This document shows positions 35,276-44,613 of a stretch of 64,000 nucleotides of DNA, in pieces (the first letter of the stretch is position 1; each line of letters opens with the position of its first letter). A program made the position numbers and the translations under genes. The notes beneath the pieces are model-generated. The model had not been told where the DNA came from, did not search any database, and was given only the letters and a program-made list of their open reading frames with translations. Location of the stretch: contig NZ_JBLIAI010000002.1 of the NCBI RefSeq assembly GCF_047634455.1, positions 78,942-142,941 on the forward strand, read 5' to 3'. This DNA comes from Maritalea sp047634455 (GTDB taxonomy: Bacteria; Pseudomonadota; Alphaproteobacteria; Rhizobiales; Devosiaceae).

Positions 35276-35779
35276 CTATTCAGGTTTGCCGTTTGGCCAA
35301 TATTTGTCACTCCAAGTCACCTCTGCGCCGTAAAGCGGCACCGTGGAAATCGACATCTTTGCCGACCCTTCTGCAACTTCACGAGTATGTGAGAGATAAA
35401 TCAACGTGTTGTTGGGCTGATCGTAAATACGTTTGACCACCAGTTTCTTCCAAAGGAACGAACGGCCCTCTTTAAAAACTTCCTCGCCATCCTTATCCAT
35501 GTCGATATCACCAATCGTAACAGGCCCAGTCACGCGACATGCGATTGACGAATTGGAAGGGTCCTCAAACCAATTGCCTTTGGACAAACGATCAAAAAAG
35601 CCACGATCAAAATAGGCAAGGTGGCAAGTGACGCCGTCAATTTCGCGGTCCTGAACCGCTTCGATCAAAATGTCATTGCCAACCCAATCAACGCCAATTT
35701 TTCCCACTTCCTCAGCTTGCGCCGAAGGTGCCAAAAGCGCGGCAGAAATCAGGGCGGCGGCCACAACTATTTTTCTCAT
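35276..35779 (-). CDS. creA: CreA family protein
   Basis: A 167-residue exported protein: signal peptide (1-22, ending in SAQA-EE), then VGKIGVDWVGNDILIEAV, DGVTCHLAYFDRG and the pair of cysteines typical of CreA, and LVVKRIYD...NTLIYLSHT. CreA is widespread, periplasmic and without a settled function. ATG 35779 is preferred because of AAAGGACAG and the signal peptide; a longer frame to 35824 adds 15 residues. Confidence 0.9.
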   Translation of the reverse strand: MRKIVVAAALISAALLAPSAQAEEVGKIGVDWVGNDILIEAVQDREIDGVTCHLAYFDRGFFDRLSKGNWFEDPSNSSIACRVTGPVTIGDIDMDKDGEEVFKEGRSFLWKKLVVKRIYDQPNNTLIYLSHTREVAEGSAKMSISTVPLYGAEVTWSDKYWPNGKPE

Positions 35780-35998
35780 AAAACTGTCCTTTGCGTTCAT
35801 CCAAGCTGCAACACAGTTGGGCACTCAACATGATGATTGCAAGTCAGACACCGAACAAACTGTCGGGCCTGTTCCAGATGCGACCGCAGGCACCCTTCCA
35901 ATAAATGCTCAATCTATGTACCGTGCCAGCGAACAATGCGAATCCGAAAAGACATCTGAGCATTCAGCCTGACAAAACTCCCATTCCAAACACGAGAA

Positions 35999-37594
35999 AT
36001 GCCAATGACCATTTACGACAATGTCCTGAATGCAGAGGGTGCGCTGGTTGTCGGCGCAGGGCTCGCCGGACTTTTTTGTGCGCTAAAACTCGCACCGCGA
36101 CCGGTTACGGTCTTGTCGCCCAAACCTTTGGGCACAGGCGCTTCGTCTTCTTGGGCACAAGGCGGCGTTGCCGCAGCAGTTGGCAAAGGCGATAGCGCCG
36201 AAGCACATGCGCGGGACACAGATATTGCAGGTGCAGGCATTGTGGATTTTGAAGTGGCACAATCCGTTGCCGCCGAGGCCGCAGATCGTATAAACGACCT
36301 GGCCAAATGGGGCACCCCCTTTGATCGCGCCGAGGATGGCAGCTTCATTCTATCAAAAGAAGCCGCCCATTCGGTCAACCGGGTTGTGCGTGTTTCGGGG
36401 GATCGCGCGGGTCGCGAAATCATGGCCGCTTTAATCGAAGAAGTGCGCAATACCCCCTCCATTCGCATCGTTGAGGGCATAACAGCTGTTGATCTGGCCC
36501 GGGCCGATGGCCGCGTGATCGGTGTTTATGCCCGTAAACTGGGTGATCGCTATGCGGAGCCTGTGCTGATCCGTGCTCGAGCCACAGTGTTAGCTGCTGG
36601 TGGACTCGGTGGGCTTTATGCAGTCACGACGAACCCGCCTGGCGTTCGCGGCCACGCCATGGGCATGGCAGCCCGCGCAGGTGCATTGATTGCTGACAGT
36701 GAATTTGTGCAATTCCACCCAACAGCAATGGCCGTGGGGCAAGACCCAGCGCCACTTGCGACCGAAGCGTTGCGCGGTGAAGGCGCGATATTGGTCAATG
36801 ACTTGGGCGTCCGCTTTATGCTTGATGAGCACGAGGACGCAGAACTGGCACCTCGGGATGTTGTGGCCCGCGCAGGTTTCAGGCAAATTCAGGCCGGGCG
36901 CAAAGTCTTTCTGGACACAAGAAAAGTCTTGGGCGAACGCATTCTAACCGCGTTCCCAACCGTTGCGAATTATTGCAAGGAAGCGGGCATTGATCCGGTA
37001 ACGGATATGATTCCAGTGACCCCCGCCGCACACTTCCACATGGGCGGCGTCAAAGTTGATGATCGCGGCAGATCATCTCTGGCTGGTCTTTGGGTGTGCG
37101 GTGAAGCATCTTGCACAGGCCTGCATGGGGCGAACCGCTTAGCGTCAAATTCCTTGCTTGAAGCGGTGGTCTTTGGGTCTCGTATTGCAGAAGACATTTC
37201 CGGCCTTGAGCCGATCAACAAGAGCTTGCCACCATATTTGGGCATTGAATGGAATGAGGCCGAGGGTGAAGAAGCCGAACGTGTATTGCGCAACCTTGAT
37301 ACGGTGCAAGAACTTAGACACATTATGACGAACCATGTGGGTGTTGAACGCAACGAAGAAGGCTTGCGCCTTGCGCTGCGCAAAATCCAAACGCTGGAAG
37401 AAACCGCAACAGAAGTAACGCGCTCATTCCTCAACATGACCACGTCAGCCACTTTGGTGGCCGCTGCAGCTCTTAAACGCACAGAAAGCCGGGGCGGACA
37501 TTTCCGTACCGATTTTCCAGAGAAAGACCCCGCCTTCAAAGACCACACCACTATGACCCTAACCGACGCGCTGAAAATCCGCGCATCGGCCTAG
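35999..37594 (+). CDS. nadB: L-aspartate oxidase
   Basis: A 531-residue flavoprotein of the succinate dehydrogenase/fumarate reductase type: FAD site VVGAGLAGLFCALKL (about 20-34), SSWAQGGVAAAVGKGDS, HSVNRVVRVSGDRAGREI, FVQFHPTA, and the GEASCTGLHGANRLASNSLLE signature (20 residues plus one). It oxidises aspartate to iminoaspartate, which NadA uses. Start ATG 35999 or ATG 36005 cannot be told apart. Its stop codon lies inside a 36-nt perfect palindrome. Confidence 0.95.
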   Translation: MPMTIYDNVLNAEGALVVGAGLAGLFCALKLAPRPVTVLSPKPLGTGASSSWAQGGVAAAVGKGDSAEAHARDTDIAGAGIVDFEVAQSVAAEAADRINDLAKWGTPFDRAEDGSFILSKEAAHSVNRVVRVSGDRAGREIMAALIEEVRNTPSIRIVEGITAVDLARADGRVIGVYARKLGDRYAEPVLIRARATVLAAGGLGGLYAVTTNPPGVRGHAMGMAARAGALIADSEFVQFHPTAMAVGQDPAPLATEALRGEGAILVNDLGVRFMLDEHEDAELAPRDVVARAGFRQIQAGRKVFLDTRKVLGERILTAFPTVANYCKEAGIDPVTDMIPVTPAAHFHMGGVKVDDRGRSSLAGLWVCGEASCTGLHGANRLASNSLLEAVVFGSRIAEDISGLEPINKSLPPYLGIEWNEAEGEEAERVLRNLDTVQELRHIMTNHVGVERNEEGLRLALRKIQTLEETATEVTRSFLNMTTSATLVAAAALKRTESRGGHFRTDFPEKDPAFKDHTTMTLTDALKIRASA

Positions 37595-37625
37595 GGTCTG
37601 AACTCAATTGAGTTCAGACCCTAGG
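37590..37625. repeat. 36-nt perfect palindrome spanning the nadB stop codon
   Basis: Arms of 18 bases (CCTAGGGTCTGAACTCAA and its exact complement) meet at 37607/37608 without a loop. The nadB stop TAG is at 37592-37594 inside the left arm. No T-run follows on either strand, so it is not a standard terminator. It could be a repetitive extragenic palindrome or a protein-binding site between the convergent nadB and TerC genes. Confidence 0.85.
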
Positions 37626-37639
37626 ACCCAACCGAATGA

Positions 37640-38479
37640 TTAGGCGTGGCTTTTGGCCGCGCCATCTCCGTCTTTTACGACTTTGCGAATAAGCTTTTCG
37701 CGCAACTCACGTTCAAGCATCAACTTTTTCTGGTAGCGGCTCTGAACAACATCGACGGCCACCATGACGAACAACACGAAGTAGAACGTGGTTTTCGCCA
37801 TCGGCAACACATCATAACCAAACAGCTTGAGGTGTGCCAAATGTCCACCTTCTGACAACAGCAATATTCCCACCAACAACAAGATAAACAGGCCCAGCAC
37901 TTGGTACATCCGATTGCGATCTAAAAAGTCGGCCACATAATCCGACAAAACAATCATCAGGACGCCAGAGATGACAATCGCCAACGCCATCACCCAGAAC
38001 ACATCGGTCAAAGCAATCGAGGACAATACACTGTCAAATGAGAACACCATGTTCATCGCCACCAACCAAAAGATCGTCATCGCAACCGAACGCTTGCGCT
38101 TTCCATCTCCTTCGCTATGCAAATCATGCACTGAGATCATGTGAAATATCTCTTGAATTGCGGTGTAGATAATAAATCCACCGCCAAATAAAACGATGAA
38201 CGCGTGCACATTCATCTGAGTTTCAATAATCCCCGGCAGATTCAACGAGAAAAACGGTGCTTGAAACAGTTCAATCACTTGTACCAACAAGAACAGCAGG
38301 ATGATCCGCAAAAATATCGCCATGCCGATACCCCACCGACGCACAAATTGTTGCTTGGAAGCCTCCACACGTTTGGATTCAAGCGAAATATACAAAAGAT
38401 TGTCAAAACCAAGCACGGCTTGCAACGCGACGAGCATTACAAGCGTGAGCCAGTTTTCCGCTGAGAATAAACTTTCCAT
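37640..38479 (-). CDS. TerC-family integral membrane protein
   Basis: A 279-residue membrane protein with about seven spans and the family signatures LGFDNLLYISLESKRV (about 23-38) and FSFDSVLSSIALTD (about 143-156), each with an acidic residue inside a span. TerC proteins are linked to tellurite resistance by name and to Mn/Ca export in several bacteria. The start is ATG 38479, seven bases after GGAG; it converges with nadB. Confidence 0.9.
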   Translation of the reverse strand: MESLFSAENWLTLVMLVALQAVLGFDNLLYISLESKRVEASKQQFVRRWGIGMAIFLRIILLFLLVQVIELFQAPFFSLNLPGIIETQMNVHAFIVLFGGGFIIYTAIQEIFHMISVHDLHSEGDGKRKRSVAMTIFWLVAMNMVFSFDSVLSSIALTDVFWVMALAIVISGVLMIVLSDYVADFLDRNRMYQVLGLFILLLVGILLLSEGGHLAHLKLFGYDVLPMAKTTFYFVLFVMVAVDVVQSRYQKKLMLERELREKLIRKVVKDGDGAAKSHA

Positions 38480-38641
38480 TAGTCGCTCCACCTATCAAAC
38501 ATGTTTGGAAAAAACTAATGCAGACAATCGAACGCAAACTCAACCCCCAAGCGAAAACTCAGTGCACAGCTTTGTCAAGAAGATGAACGTCCGTACGAAC
38601 GCATGGGCTGCCAACTAAATTTCGCAAGGCTAGGAACGAAA

Positions 38642-38670
38642 GGGGCCGCGTCAGTCTCTGACGCGGCCCC
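38642..38670 (-). terminator. Terminator hairpin of the TRAP transporter operon
   Basis: A perfect 12-bp G+C-rich hairpin GGGGCCGCGTCA/TGACGCGGCCCC with a 5-nt loop, followed on the minus strand by TTTCG. It lies 25 bases beyond the large-permease stop. Confidence 0.75.
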
Positions 38671-38695
38671 AATTTCACCGATAGCCCTTCGCCGC

Positions 38696-40075
38696 TTAGC
38701 CAGAAAACAAGGTTCTGGGCAACCAAGTCACAACGCTAGGGAATATCCACAGGATCGACAATGCAACAATCTGAATGAGAATGAACGGCATCACCCCCGC
38801 ATAAAGATCACTGGTCTTGAACTCCGCCGGTGCGACTCCCCGTAAATAGAACAGCGCAAATCCAAATGGCGGCGTTAAGAAACTGGTTTGCAAATTAATC
38901 GCAATCATAATCCCCAGCCAAAGCGGATCATAGCCAAGGGCAATCAAAATTGGCCCAACAATTGGCACAACTACATATATGATTTCAATGAAATCTAAGA
39001 AGAAGCCAAGGAAGAACATCAATAGCATGACAATCAGGAGTGCAGAGAACGCGCCGCCAGGCAAGTTGCGCAAAAACTCTGCGATCACATCATCACCGCC
39101 AAAGCCTTTGAAGACCGTTGAGAACAATCCGGCGCCAATAATGATCAAGAATACCATTGAGGACACTTTGACCGTTTCAAGACCTACTTCTTTGAAGAGC
39201 GAGAAATTGAACCGCTTTGCCCGCCAAGCCAAAACAGCAGCACCAACAGCGCCAACAGCCGCAGATTCCGTTGGCGTAGCGATGCCCGCCAAGATTGAGC
39301 CAAGCACCAAAATGATAAGAATAAGCGGTGGAGCGACAGCTTGTATCAATGTGCCAACTGTTGGCGCGTGAACGCTTTCGTCTTTCATTGATGGCACGTC
39401 TTCTGGGCGAATAATGGTGAGGATAAATATCCAAAGCAAATAAAGCCCAACGAGCAGCAAACCGGGGAACAGCGCACCCGCGAACAAATCAATTGCGGTT
39501 ACGGGTTCGGGAGCCAAATTTCCTGTCAAAGCCGCAGCTTCTTCGTTCACGCCTTGCAATATGTTGGCCAACAATACCAACACAATTGAGGGGGGAATGA
39601 TCTGCCCCAACGTGCCGGAGGCACAAATAATGCCGCCAGCAACTTTGGGATTGTACCCCGCCTTAAGCATCACCGGCAGGCTCATCAGGCCCATCGTGAC
39701 AACGGTTGCGCCAACAATGCCTGTCGAGGCTGCCAACAACGCACCAACAATGATTACGGAATAACCAAGACCACCGCGCACCTTGCCAAACAATTGCCCC
39801 ATAGATTCAAGCAACTGCCCAGCAATATCCGATCGCTGGAGGATAACCCCCATATAGACAAACAGCGGCACCGCCACTAGCGGCTCGTTCTTCATGGTTG
39901 AGAAAATCCGTGTCGGTGTCAGGTTCAAAAACACAAAGTTGAACAGATCCAATTGGTCGCCAATATAGGCAAAAATGATGGCCGAACCAGCAAGTGACAA
40001 GGCCACTGGAAATCCAAGGATCAACACAACAATGGTCACCCCGAACATTACAAAAGCTAAGATTTCTGGGGTCAT
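38696..40075 (-). CDS. TRAP transporter large permease (DctM type)
   Basis: A 459-residue membrane protein with about 12 hydrophobic segments, including FPVALSLAGSAI, GVILQRSDIAGQLLESM, and GTLGQIIPPSIVLVLLA, motifs of DctM-type TRAP permeases. With DctQ and a soluble binding protein it takes up small organic acids using a Na+ gradient. The ATG overlaps the small-permease stop (ATGA). A terminator hairpin follows. Confidence 0.95.
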   Translation of the reverse strand: MTPEILAFVMFGVTIVVLILGFPVALSLAGSAIIFAYIGDQLDLFNFVFLNLTPTRIFSTMKNEPLVAVPLFVYMGVILQRSDIAGQLLESMGQLFGKVRGGLGYSVIIVGALLAASTGIVGATVVTMGLMSLPVMLKAGYNPKVAGGIICASGTLGQIIPPSIVLVLLANILQGVNEEAAALTGNLAPEPVTAIDLFAGALFPGLLLVGLYLLWIFILTIIRPEDVPSMKDESVHAPTVGTLIQAVAPPLILIILVLGSILAGIATPTESAAVGAVGAAVLAWRAKRFNFSLFKEVGLETVKVSSMVFLIIIGAGLFSTVFKGFGGDDVIAEFLRNLPGGAFSALLIVMLLMFFLGFFLDFIEIIYVVVPIVGPILIALGYDPLWLGIMIAINLQTSFLTPPFGFALFYLRGVAPAEFKTSDLYAGVMPFILIQIVALSILWIFPSVVTWLPRTLFSG

Positions 40076-40632
40076 ACTAATGGCTCATCTTCATCTTCTA
40101 CTAAACGAACACGGTCGCCTGTAATGATTGTGTCCAGCGACCGCAATGCCAGGGACAAGAACTGCAGTCCAAGGACAATAGCTAGCGCCGGGATGGCTGC
40201 TTTCAACAGAAACAACGCGGGCAGTCCGCCAGCTTCTGGCGAAGTTTCCATTCGCGAAAACGAGCGATAAAAGAAGTCAATTCCGCGGGAGTAAATCAGC
40301 CAAAGCACCGGAGCCGCTAAAAAGATCGACCCGAGCAAATTGACAAATGCTTTGTAGCGGTCGGACGCGCCAGAATAGATCAAGTCGATCCGTACATGCC
40401 CATCGTGCAAAAGCGTAAAGCCCGCCCCAAGCATAAAAACATACGCATGCATCCAGACATAAGTCTCCTGCATCCACACATCGCCGGATGAAAACACGTA
40501 CCGCAAAACAACAACCATGAAGACGTTTAGAACCAGCAGCAGCGCCAGCCAGGCCAACACTTGGCCTACCATTTCATTGATACGATCAATGAGCCCCGCC
40601 ACAAGTCTGATGCCAGTTATAAGCCCAGACAT
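40072..40632 (-). CDS. TRAP transporter small permease (DctQ type)
   Basis: A 186-residue membrane protein with four spans and the DctQ motif around SSGDVWMQETYVWMHAYVFMLGA (abridged; about 49-70) and GHVRIDLIY. It is the small subunit bridging the binding protein and the large permease. It overlaps the large permease by 4 bp and is separated from the binding-protein gene by about 95 bases holding a hairpin. Confidence 0.92.
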   Translation of the reverse strand: MSGLITGIRLVAGLIDRINEMVGQVLAWLALLLVLNVFMVVVLRYVFSSGDVWMQETYVWMHAYVFMLGAGFTLLHDGHVRIDLIYSGASDRYKAFVNLLGSIFLAAPVLWLIYSRGIDFFYRSFSRMETSPEAGGLPALFLLKAAIPALAIVLGLQFLSLALRSLDTIITGDRVRLVEDEDEPLV

Positions 40633-40679
40633 TATACTCCCCCCAAAGGAACATTTTTCTCACTATAGGGTATAATAAA

Positions 40680-40701
40680 GGCGGGGCCAATCGACCCCGC
40701 C
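40680..40701 (-). terminator. Hairpin between TRAP binding protein and permease genes
   Basis: GGCGGGG/CCCCGCC (40680-40686 with 40695-40701, 8-nt loop), followed on the minus strand by CTTTATTATA. It is placed so as to lower transcription into the two permease genes relative to the binding protein, a common design for such operons. Confidence 0.7.
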
Positions 40702-40727
40702 AATACCTATTAAGCGCAAATCAAAAC

Positions 40728-41828
40728 TTAAATCGTTTTGAAAGGTGCTGATGTACGCGCATTCATGAACTTGCCTTCAGAAATGCCTGACCAATTCACC
40801 ATGCCTTCACGGAACTCCACAAGGTTGTTGTAAAGTTTCGTCGCTTCGGGCGATTTGGCAGCCAAAGCTGACAAGACGTCTGGTGTACGTTCACCAATCG
40901 CTTGCAACAACTCGTCAGAATATGGTTTCAATTGAACGCCATGATCGTTCACGAGAACTTTCAAAGACGCGTTGTTGGCTGCTTGGAACCGTGAAAGAAC
41001 AGCCAAGTTTGTAGCCATCGCAGCTTGTTCCACTGCAGCGCGTTGGGTATCATTAAGTGAATCCCATGCGCCTTTGTCAAAGAAGGCGTCAAGAACTGTG
41101 GCAGGCTCGTGCCATCCAGGATAATAATAATTCTTCACAACTTTAAAGAACCCAGCACCAAGGTCAGCCGCTGGGCCGATCCATTCTGTACCGTCAATCG
41201 CACCTGAAGTAAGCGCAGGCAACACATCAGAACCGGGCAACAGAACAACGTTCACACCGAATGTTTTCAAAACTTCGCCACCAAGACCAGGCATGCGGAA
41301 TTTAAGACCGTCCAAGTCAGCAACTGTGTTGATGTCTTTTGCGTACCAACCGCCCATTTGGTTGCCTGAGTTACCCAATGGCAAGAACTTTAGACCCAAA
41401 GGATTATAGCTGGTTTCATCCGCAAGTTCGATGCCGCCACCATAATAGAACCAAGCGTTTTGCTCTTGTGCGTTCAAGCCGTAAGGCATAGCTGCAACAA
41501 AAGAAATCGCATCCGATTTACCTGCCCAGTAATAAGGAGCGCCGTAACCCATTTGGGCTGTGCCAGACTGAACCGCATCAAGCGCTTCAAGACCACCAAC
41601 AAGTTCACCAGAGTGATAAAGTTTGATATCAAGGCTGCCCTCGGTCAAAACACCAACTGTTTTGGCGAAGTTCTCGTAAGCAGCGCCCAAAAGACCCGCT
41701 TTACCGAATGCCGAAACACCGATCCACTGTGTTTTGCCTTGTGATAGGGCTGGTGACGCCAAAGTTGCAGCGCCTGCAGCGCCTGCGACTGTTACACCAG
41801 CTTTTTTGAAAAACTCACGTCTTTTCAT
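40728..41828 (-). CDS. TRAP transporter substrate-binding protein (DctP type)
   Basis: A 366-residue exported protein. The N-terminus MKRREFFKKAG plus an Ala-rich segment (12-29) resembles a twin-arginine signal. The mature part carries KLYHSGELVGGLEALDAVQSGT, KFRMPGLGGEVLKTFG, PGSDVLPALTSGAIDGTEW (each within limits) and YYYPGWHEP, patterns found in DctP proteins for 2-oxo acids or lactate (TakP-like). The order binding protein, small permease, large permease is standard. GGGAGG precedes the start. It is divergent from the sensor kinase gene. Confidence 0.92.
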   Translation of the reverse strand: MKRREFFKKAGVTVAGAAGAATLASPALSQGKTQWIGVSAFGKAGLLGAAYENFAKTVGVLTEGSLDIKLYHSGELVGGLEALDAVQSGTAQMGYGAPYYWAGKSDAISFVAAMPYGLNAQEQNAWFYYGGGIELADETSYNPLGLKFLPLGNSGNQMGGWYAKDINTVADLDGLKFRMPGLGGEVLKTFGVNVVLLPGSDVLPALTSGAIDGTEWIGPAADLGAGFFKVVKNYYYPGWHEPATVLDAFFDKGAWDSLNDTQRAAVEQAAMATNLAVLSRFQAANNASLKVLVNDHGVQLKPYSDELLQAIGERTPDVLSALAAKSPEATKLYNNLVEFREGMVNWSGISEGKFMNARTSAPFKTI

Positions 41829-42081
41829 TAATTCCTCCCAAAGAGATTATTTCAACCGCGGTGCGTCCTAGCGCACACGCAATCATCAACAAGGCCCATG
41901 CTCCCTTGCGTGCACCTTGACCCACAGTGCAGCCAATTTTTGCGCAACATTCAAGAACTATTCCACTTCACTTGCGGTTATTGGGTACGTAAATCACCCA
42001 GATTCACCATTTTACCCACAATTACGGAGTGGGGCTTTTCAAAAAATGCTAGACTGGCTCAGATATTGACAGGGTTGCGTG

Positions 42082-43476
42082 ATGAAAATGACCTTTCGAC
42101 AGCAAATTTTGGCACTTACAACGATACCGCTCTTGCTGGCCATTTTGGCCATCACAACCCTTGTGACTTGGCAATCGAGCCAATTGTCAAAAGACGGCAT
42201 TCAAACTTTTGAGCAATCGATGCTTAGCGCCAAGCAAGCCGAATTGAAGAATTATATTGAGCTGGCCCTCACCGCTATTGGCCCCATATATGAAAATGCG
42301 GGTCCTGACGACGAGATCGCAAAAGAGCAAGTCAAGAAAATTTTAAATCGCCTCAGCTTTGGTGAAGACGGCTACTTTTATGTTTATCACTATGACGGCA
42401 CCAATGTTGTGCATCCGCGCCAACCGTTTCGTGTCGGTAATAACTGGGCAGCGCATCCAGACGTAGCCGCCCTGCTCAATTACGCCAAAAATGGTGGCGG
42501 GTTTCATCGCTACATCTGGGAAAAGCCCTCATCCAGTGAAGTATCAGACAAAATGGGCTATGCTGTTGGTTTGGACAAATGGCAATGGATGATCGGAACT
42601 GGCGCTTATATTGACGACATTTTGGCCCAAACCGAAGCCGCCAATCAAAGCCTGTCCAACACGATAAACCAAACGTTTCTGCTGGTTGCTCTTATCACTG
42701 TACCCGCTGTGTTCTCTGTGTTTGGCACGGGCATCATTATGAATTTGCGCGAGCGCCGCCTCGCAGATTCAAAGCTCAAAGAACTCACACAACGTATTAT
42801 GAATACGCAAGAAGAGGAACGTTCACGCATAGCGCGGGAACTGCATGACGGGATCAGCCAAAATATGGTCGGGGTGAGATATGTACTCGATTTGGCGGAG
42901 CGACAGGTGCGCGAAGGCAAAGACACCGCTCTTGCAACCATTGAGCGCGGTGCAGGTGCCTTAAACACCGCTATCAAAGAAGTGCGGCGTATTTCGCACG
43001 ATCTACGGCCCGGACAACTAGACGATTTGGGCCTTAGCGCTGCATTAGAATCCTTGATCAACAATTTTGAAGAGCGCACTGAAATCGACGTGGATTTCGA
43101 AAGTGTAGCGTTCAAAAACGTACTGCCTTTCGACGCCAAAACAGCCATTTATCGTGTCGCCCAAGAGGCATTGAGTAACATTGAGCGACATTCGGCCGCT
43201 GATCACGTTAAATTGCAACTTAAAAGCACCAATGCGGGCCTTGAAATGGTGATCATCGACAATGGGCGCGGTTTTCTAACCAAGCAAAATCCAAAACACA
43301 AAACCGTTGGCCCATCTGATGGATTAGGTTTACGTAACATGCAAGAACGTATGGAGCACTTTAACGGCAGTTTGGACGTCTTATCGACCCCTAAGGGCAC
43401 CAGGTTGGTGGCGCGCTTGCCGCGCTCCATTTATTTGACCAGTTCCAAAGAAACAACGGAGCTCCAAGGCGCATGA
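42082..43476 (+). CDS. Cache-domain sensor histidine kinase (NarX/DegS type)
   Basis: A 464-residue membrane kinase: first span (about 10-29), a periplasmic single-cache domain (about 35-185, with GEDGYFYVYHYDGTNVVHP), second span (about 196-222), then HisKA_3 with the phospho-acceptor His of RIARELHDGISQNM and a HATPase_c domain ending in DGLGLRNMQERMEHF. Cache domains of this kind sense small organic acids. It overlaps the regulator gene by 4 bp and is divergent from the TRAP operon, so it most likely senses that transporter's substrate. ATG 42082 is preferred to the GTG just before it. Confidence 0.9.
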   Translation: MKMTFRQQILALTTIPLLLAILAITTLVTWQSSQLSKDGIQTFEQSMLSAKQAELKNYIELALTAIGPIYENAGPDDEIAKEQVKKILNRLSFGEDGYFYVYHYDGTNVVHPRQPFRVGNNWAAHPDVAALLNYAKNGGGFHRYIWEKPSSSEVSDKMGYAVGLDKWQWMIGTGAYIDDILAQTEAANQSLSNTINQTFLLVALITVPAVFSVFGTGIIMNLRERRLADSKLKELTQRIMNTQEEERSRIARELHDGISQNMVGVRYVLDLAERQVREGKDTALATIERGAGALNTAIKEVRRISHDLRPGQLDDLGLSAALESLINNFEERTEIDVDFESVAFKNVLPFDAKTAIYRVAQEALSNIERHSAADHVKLQLKSTNAGLEMVIIDNGRGFLTKQNPKHKTVGPSDGLGLRNMQERMEHFNGSLDVLSTPKGTRLVARLPRSIYLTSSKETTELQGA

Positions 43477-44108
43477 CCACACCCATCAAAGTCCTGCTCA
43501 TCGATGACCATCCACTCGTCCTTGAGGGCATACGATCCGTTTTAGAAACCTATGACCACATCGAAGTGGTCGGAGCAGAACCCTCCGCAAAAGAAGGTCT
43601 CGCCGCCTCGAAAAAGAAGCTGCCAGATGTCGTATTAATGGACATCAATATGCCGGAAATGAATGGCATTGACGCGATTGAACTGTTCAAAGATCAACTG
43701 CCCAACACAAAACTTTTGATGCTTTCTATGCACGACAGCCGCGAATATATCTCGACGTCAACAATGTACGGTGCGTCCGGTTATGTGCTCAAAGATGTAT
43801 CCACTTCAGAAATTGTTACGGCAATTGAACGCGTTGCTGCTGGCGGTACATTCTTTTCGACAGGCGTATCAGAAGTGCTTATGGGCGAAAAAAATGACGC
43901 AAGCGCCAATTCACTGCTGACCACAAGAGAGCAGGCTGTATTGCTGTTGGTCGCGGAAGGCAAGAGCAACAAAGATGTTGCAGCCAAGTTGGATATTTCA
44001 ATTCGAACTGTCGAAACCCACCGCAAAAACATCAAAAAGAAACTCGGCATTTCAACAACTGCTGGACTAACAAGATATGCCATTGCAAACGGGTTGCTTG
44101 ACGCCTAA
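43473..44108 (+). CDS. LuxR/NarL-type response regulator
   Basis: A 211-residue regulator: receiver domain with Asp11-Asp12, phospho-acceptor Asp57 (VVLMDINMPEMNG) and Lys in YVLKDVS, followed by a LuxR-type helix-turn-helix (about 147-205, LTTREQAVLLLVAEGKSNKD onward, with VETHRKNIKKKLGIS). It is the partner of the overlapping kinase and probably controls the divergent TRAP operon. Confidence 0.95.
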   Translation: MTTPIKVLLIDDHPLVLEGIRSVLETYDHIEVVGAEPSAKEGLAASKKKLPDVVLMDINMPEMNGIDAIELFKDQLPNTKLLMLSMHDSREYISTSTMYGASGYVLKDVSTSEIVTAIERVAAGGTFFSTGVSEVLMGEKNDASANSLLTTREQAVLLLVAEGKSNKDVAAKLDISIRTVETHRKNIKKKLGISTTAGLTRYAIANGLLDA

Positions 44109-44232
44109 ACTTACATAAATCCCCCCTACACCTGTCGTGGTTGTTTTGATCCCCCGACTTATTTATTAATCTTGCCAATTAATTTGTCTTACTTGGCGAG
44201 AGACTTTCAACTCGCTGCCTAAAGGAGTTGAT

Positions 44233-44541
44233 ATGAAGAAGCACGTGTTGTTCTTGTCCACACTACTGATCTCAAGCCTGTCCTTCGCCACCACAGCGTC
44301 TGCAAATGAAATTCGCATTTGGGATTCAAAAGATGAAACATATTTTGGCTATAGATCACCATCCGAATGCTCCGGCAGTTGCAACAAGATTTTGGAAGAA
44401 TGTGGTGGTTCGCCGCTCTATGTAGGTGGTTATGCCCACACCATGCTGTGGAAGGACTACAATAGCGGTGGTACTATTTACGTGAAGCTGTTGGACGATA
44501 ATGGCTACAAAATCCGCGATTTGTGCACAATGGGCAACTAA
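44233..44541 (+). CDS. Small secreted Cys-containing protein, unknown
   Basis: A 102-residue protein with a clear signal peptide (1-24, ending in ASA-NE). The mature 78 residues hold four cysteines (CSGSCNKILEEC and a C-terminal DLCTMGN) that could form two disulfide bonds. Preceded by AAGGAG, so it is very likely a real gene, and followed by a terminator. No family was recognised. It lies between the response-regulator gene and the ECF sigma/anti-sigma pair, on the opposite strand to the latter. Confidence 0.7.
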   Translation: MKKHVLFLSTLLISSLSFATTASANEIRIWDSKDETYFGYRSPSECSGSCNKILEECGGSPLYVGGYAHTMLWKDYNSGGTIYVKLLDDNGYKIRDLCTMGN

Positions 44542-44579
44542 ACCACAGTACCGCTTAGACACTAAATTATGCAATTTGG

Positions 44580-44611
44580 AAGAACCCTGTCAAACAACAA
44601 GGTTCTTTTGG
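44580..44611 (+). terminator. Rho-independent terminator after the small secreted protein
   Basis: AAGAACC/GGTTCTT (44580-44586 with 44601-44607, 14-nt loop) followed by TTTGGG. It lies between convergent genes. Confidence 0.7.
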
Positions 44612-44613
44612 GT

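Noticed and set aside
37590..37625. Palindrome as an ordinary Rho-independent terminator
   Set aside because: Neither strand has a T-run after it and the arms meet without a loop.
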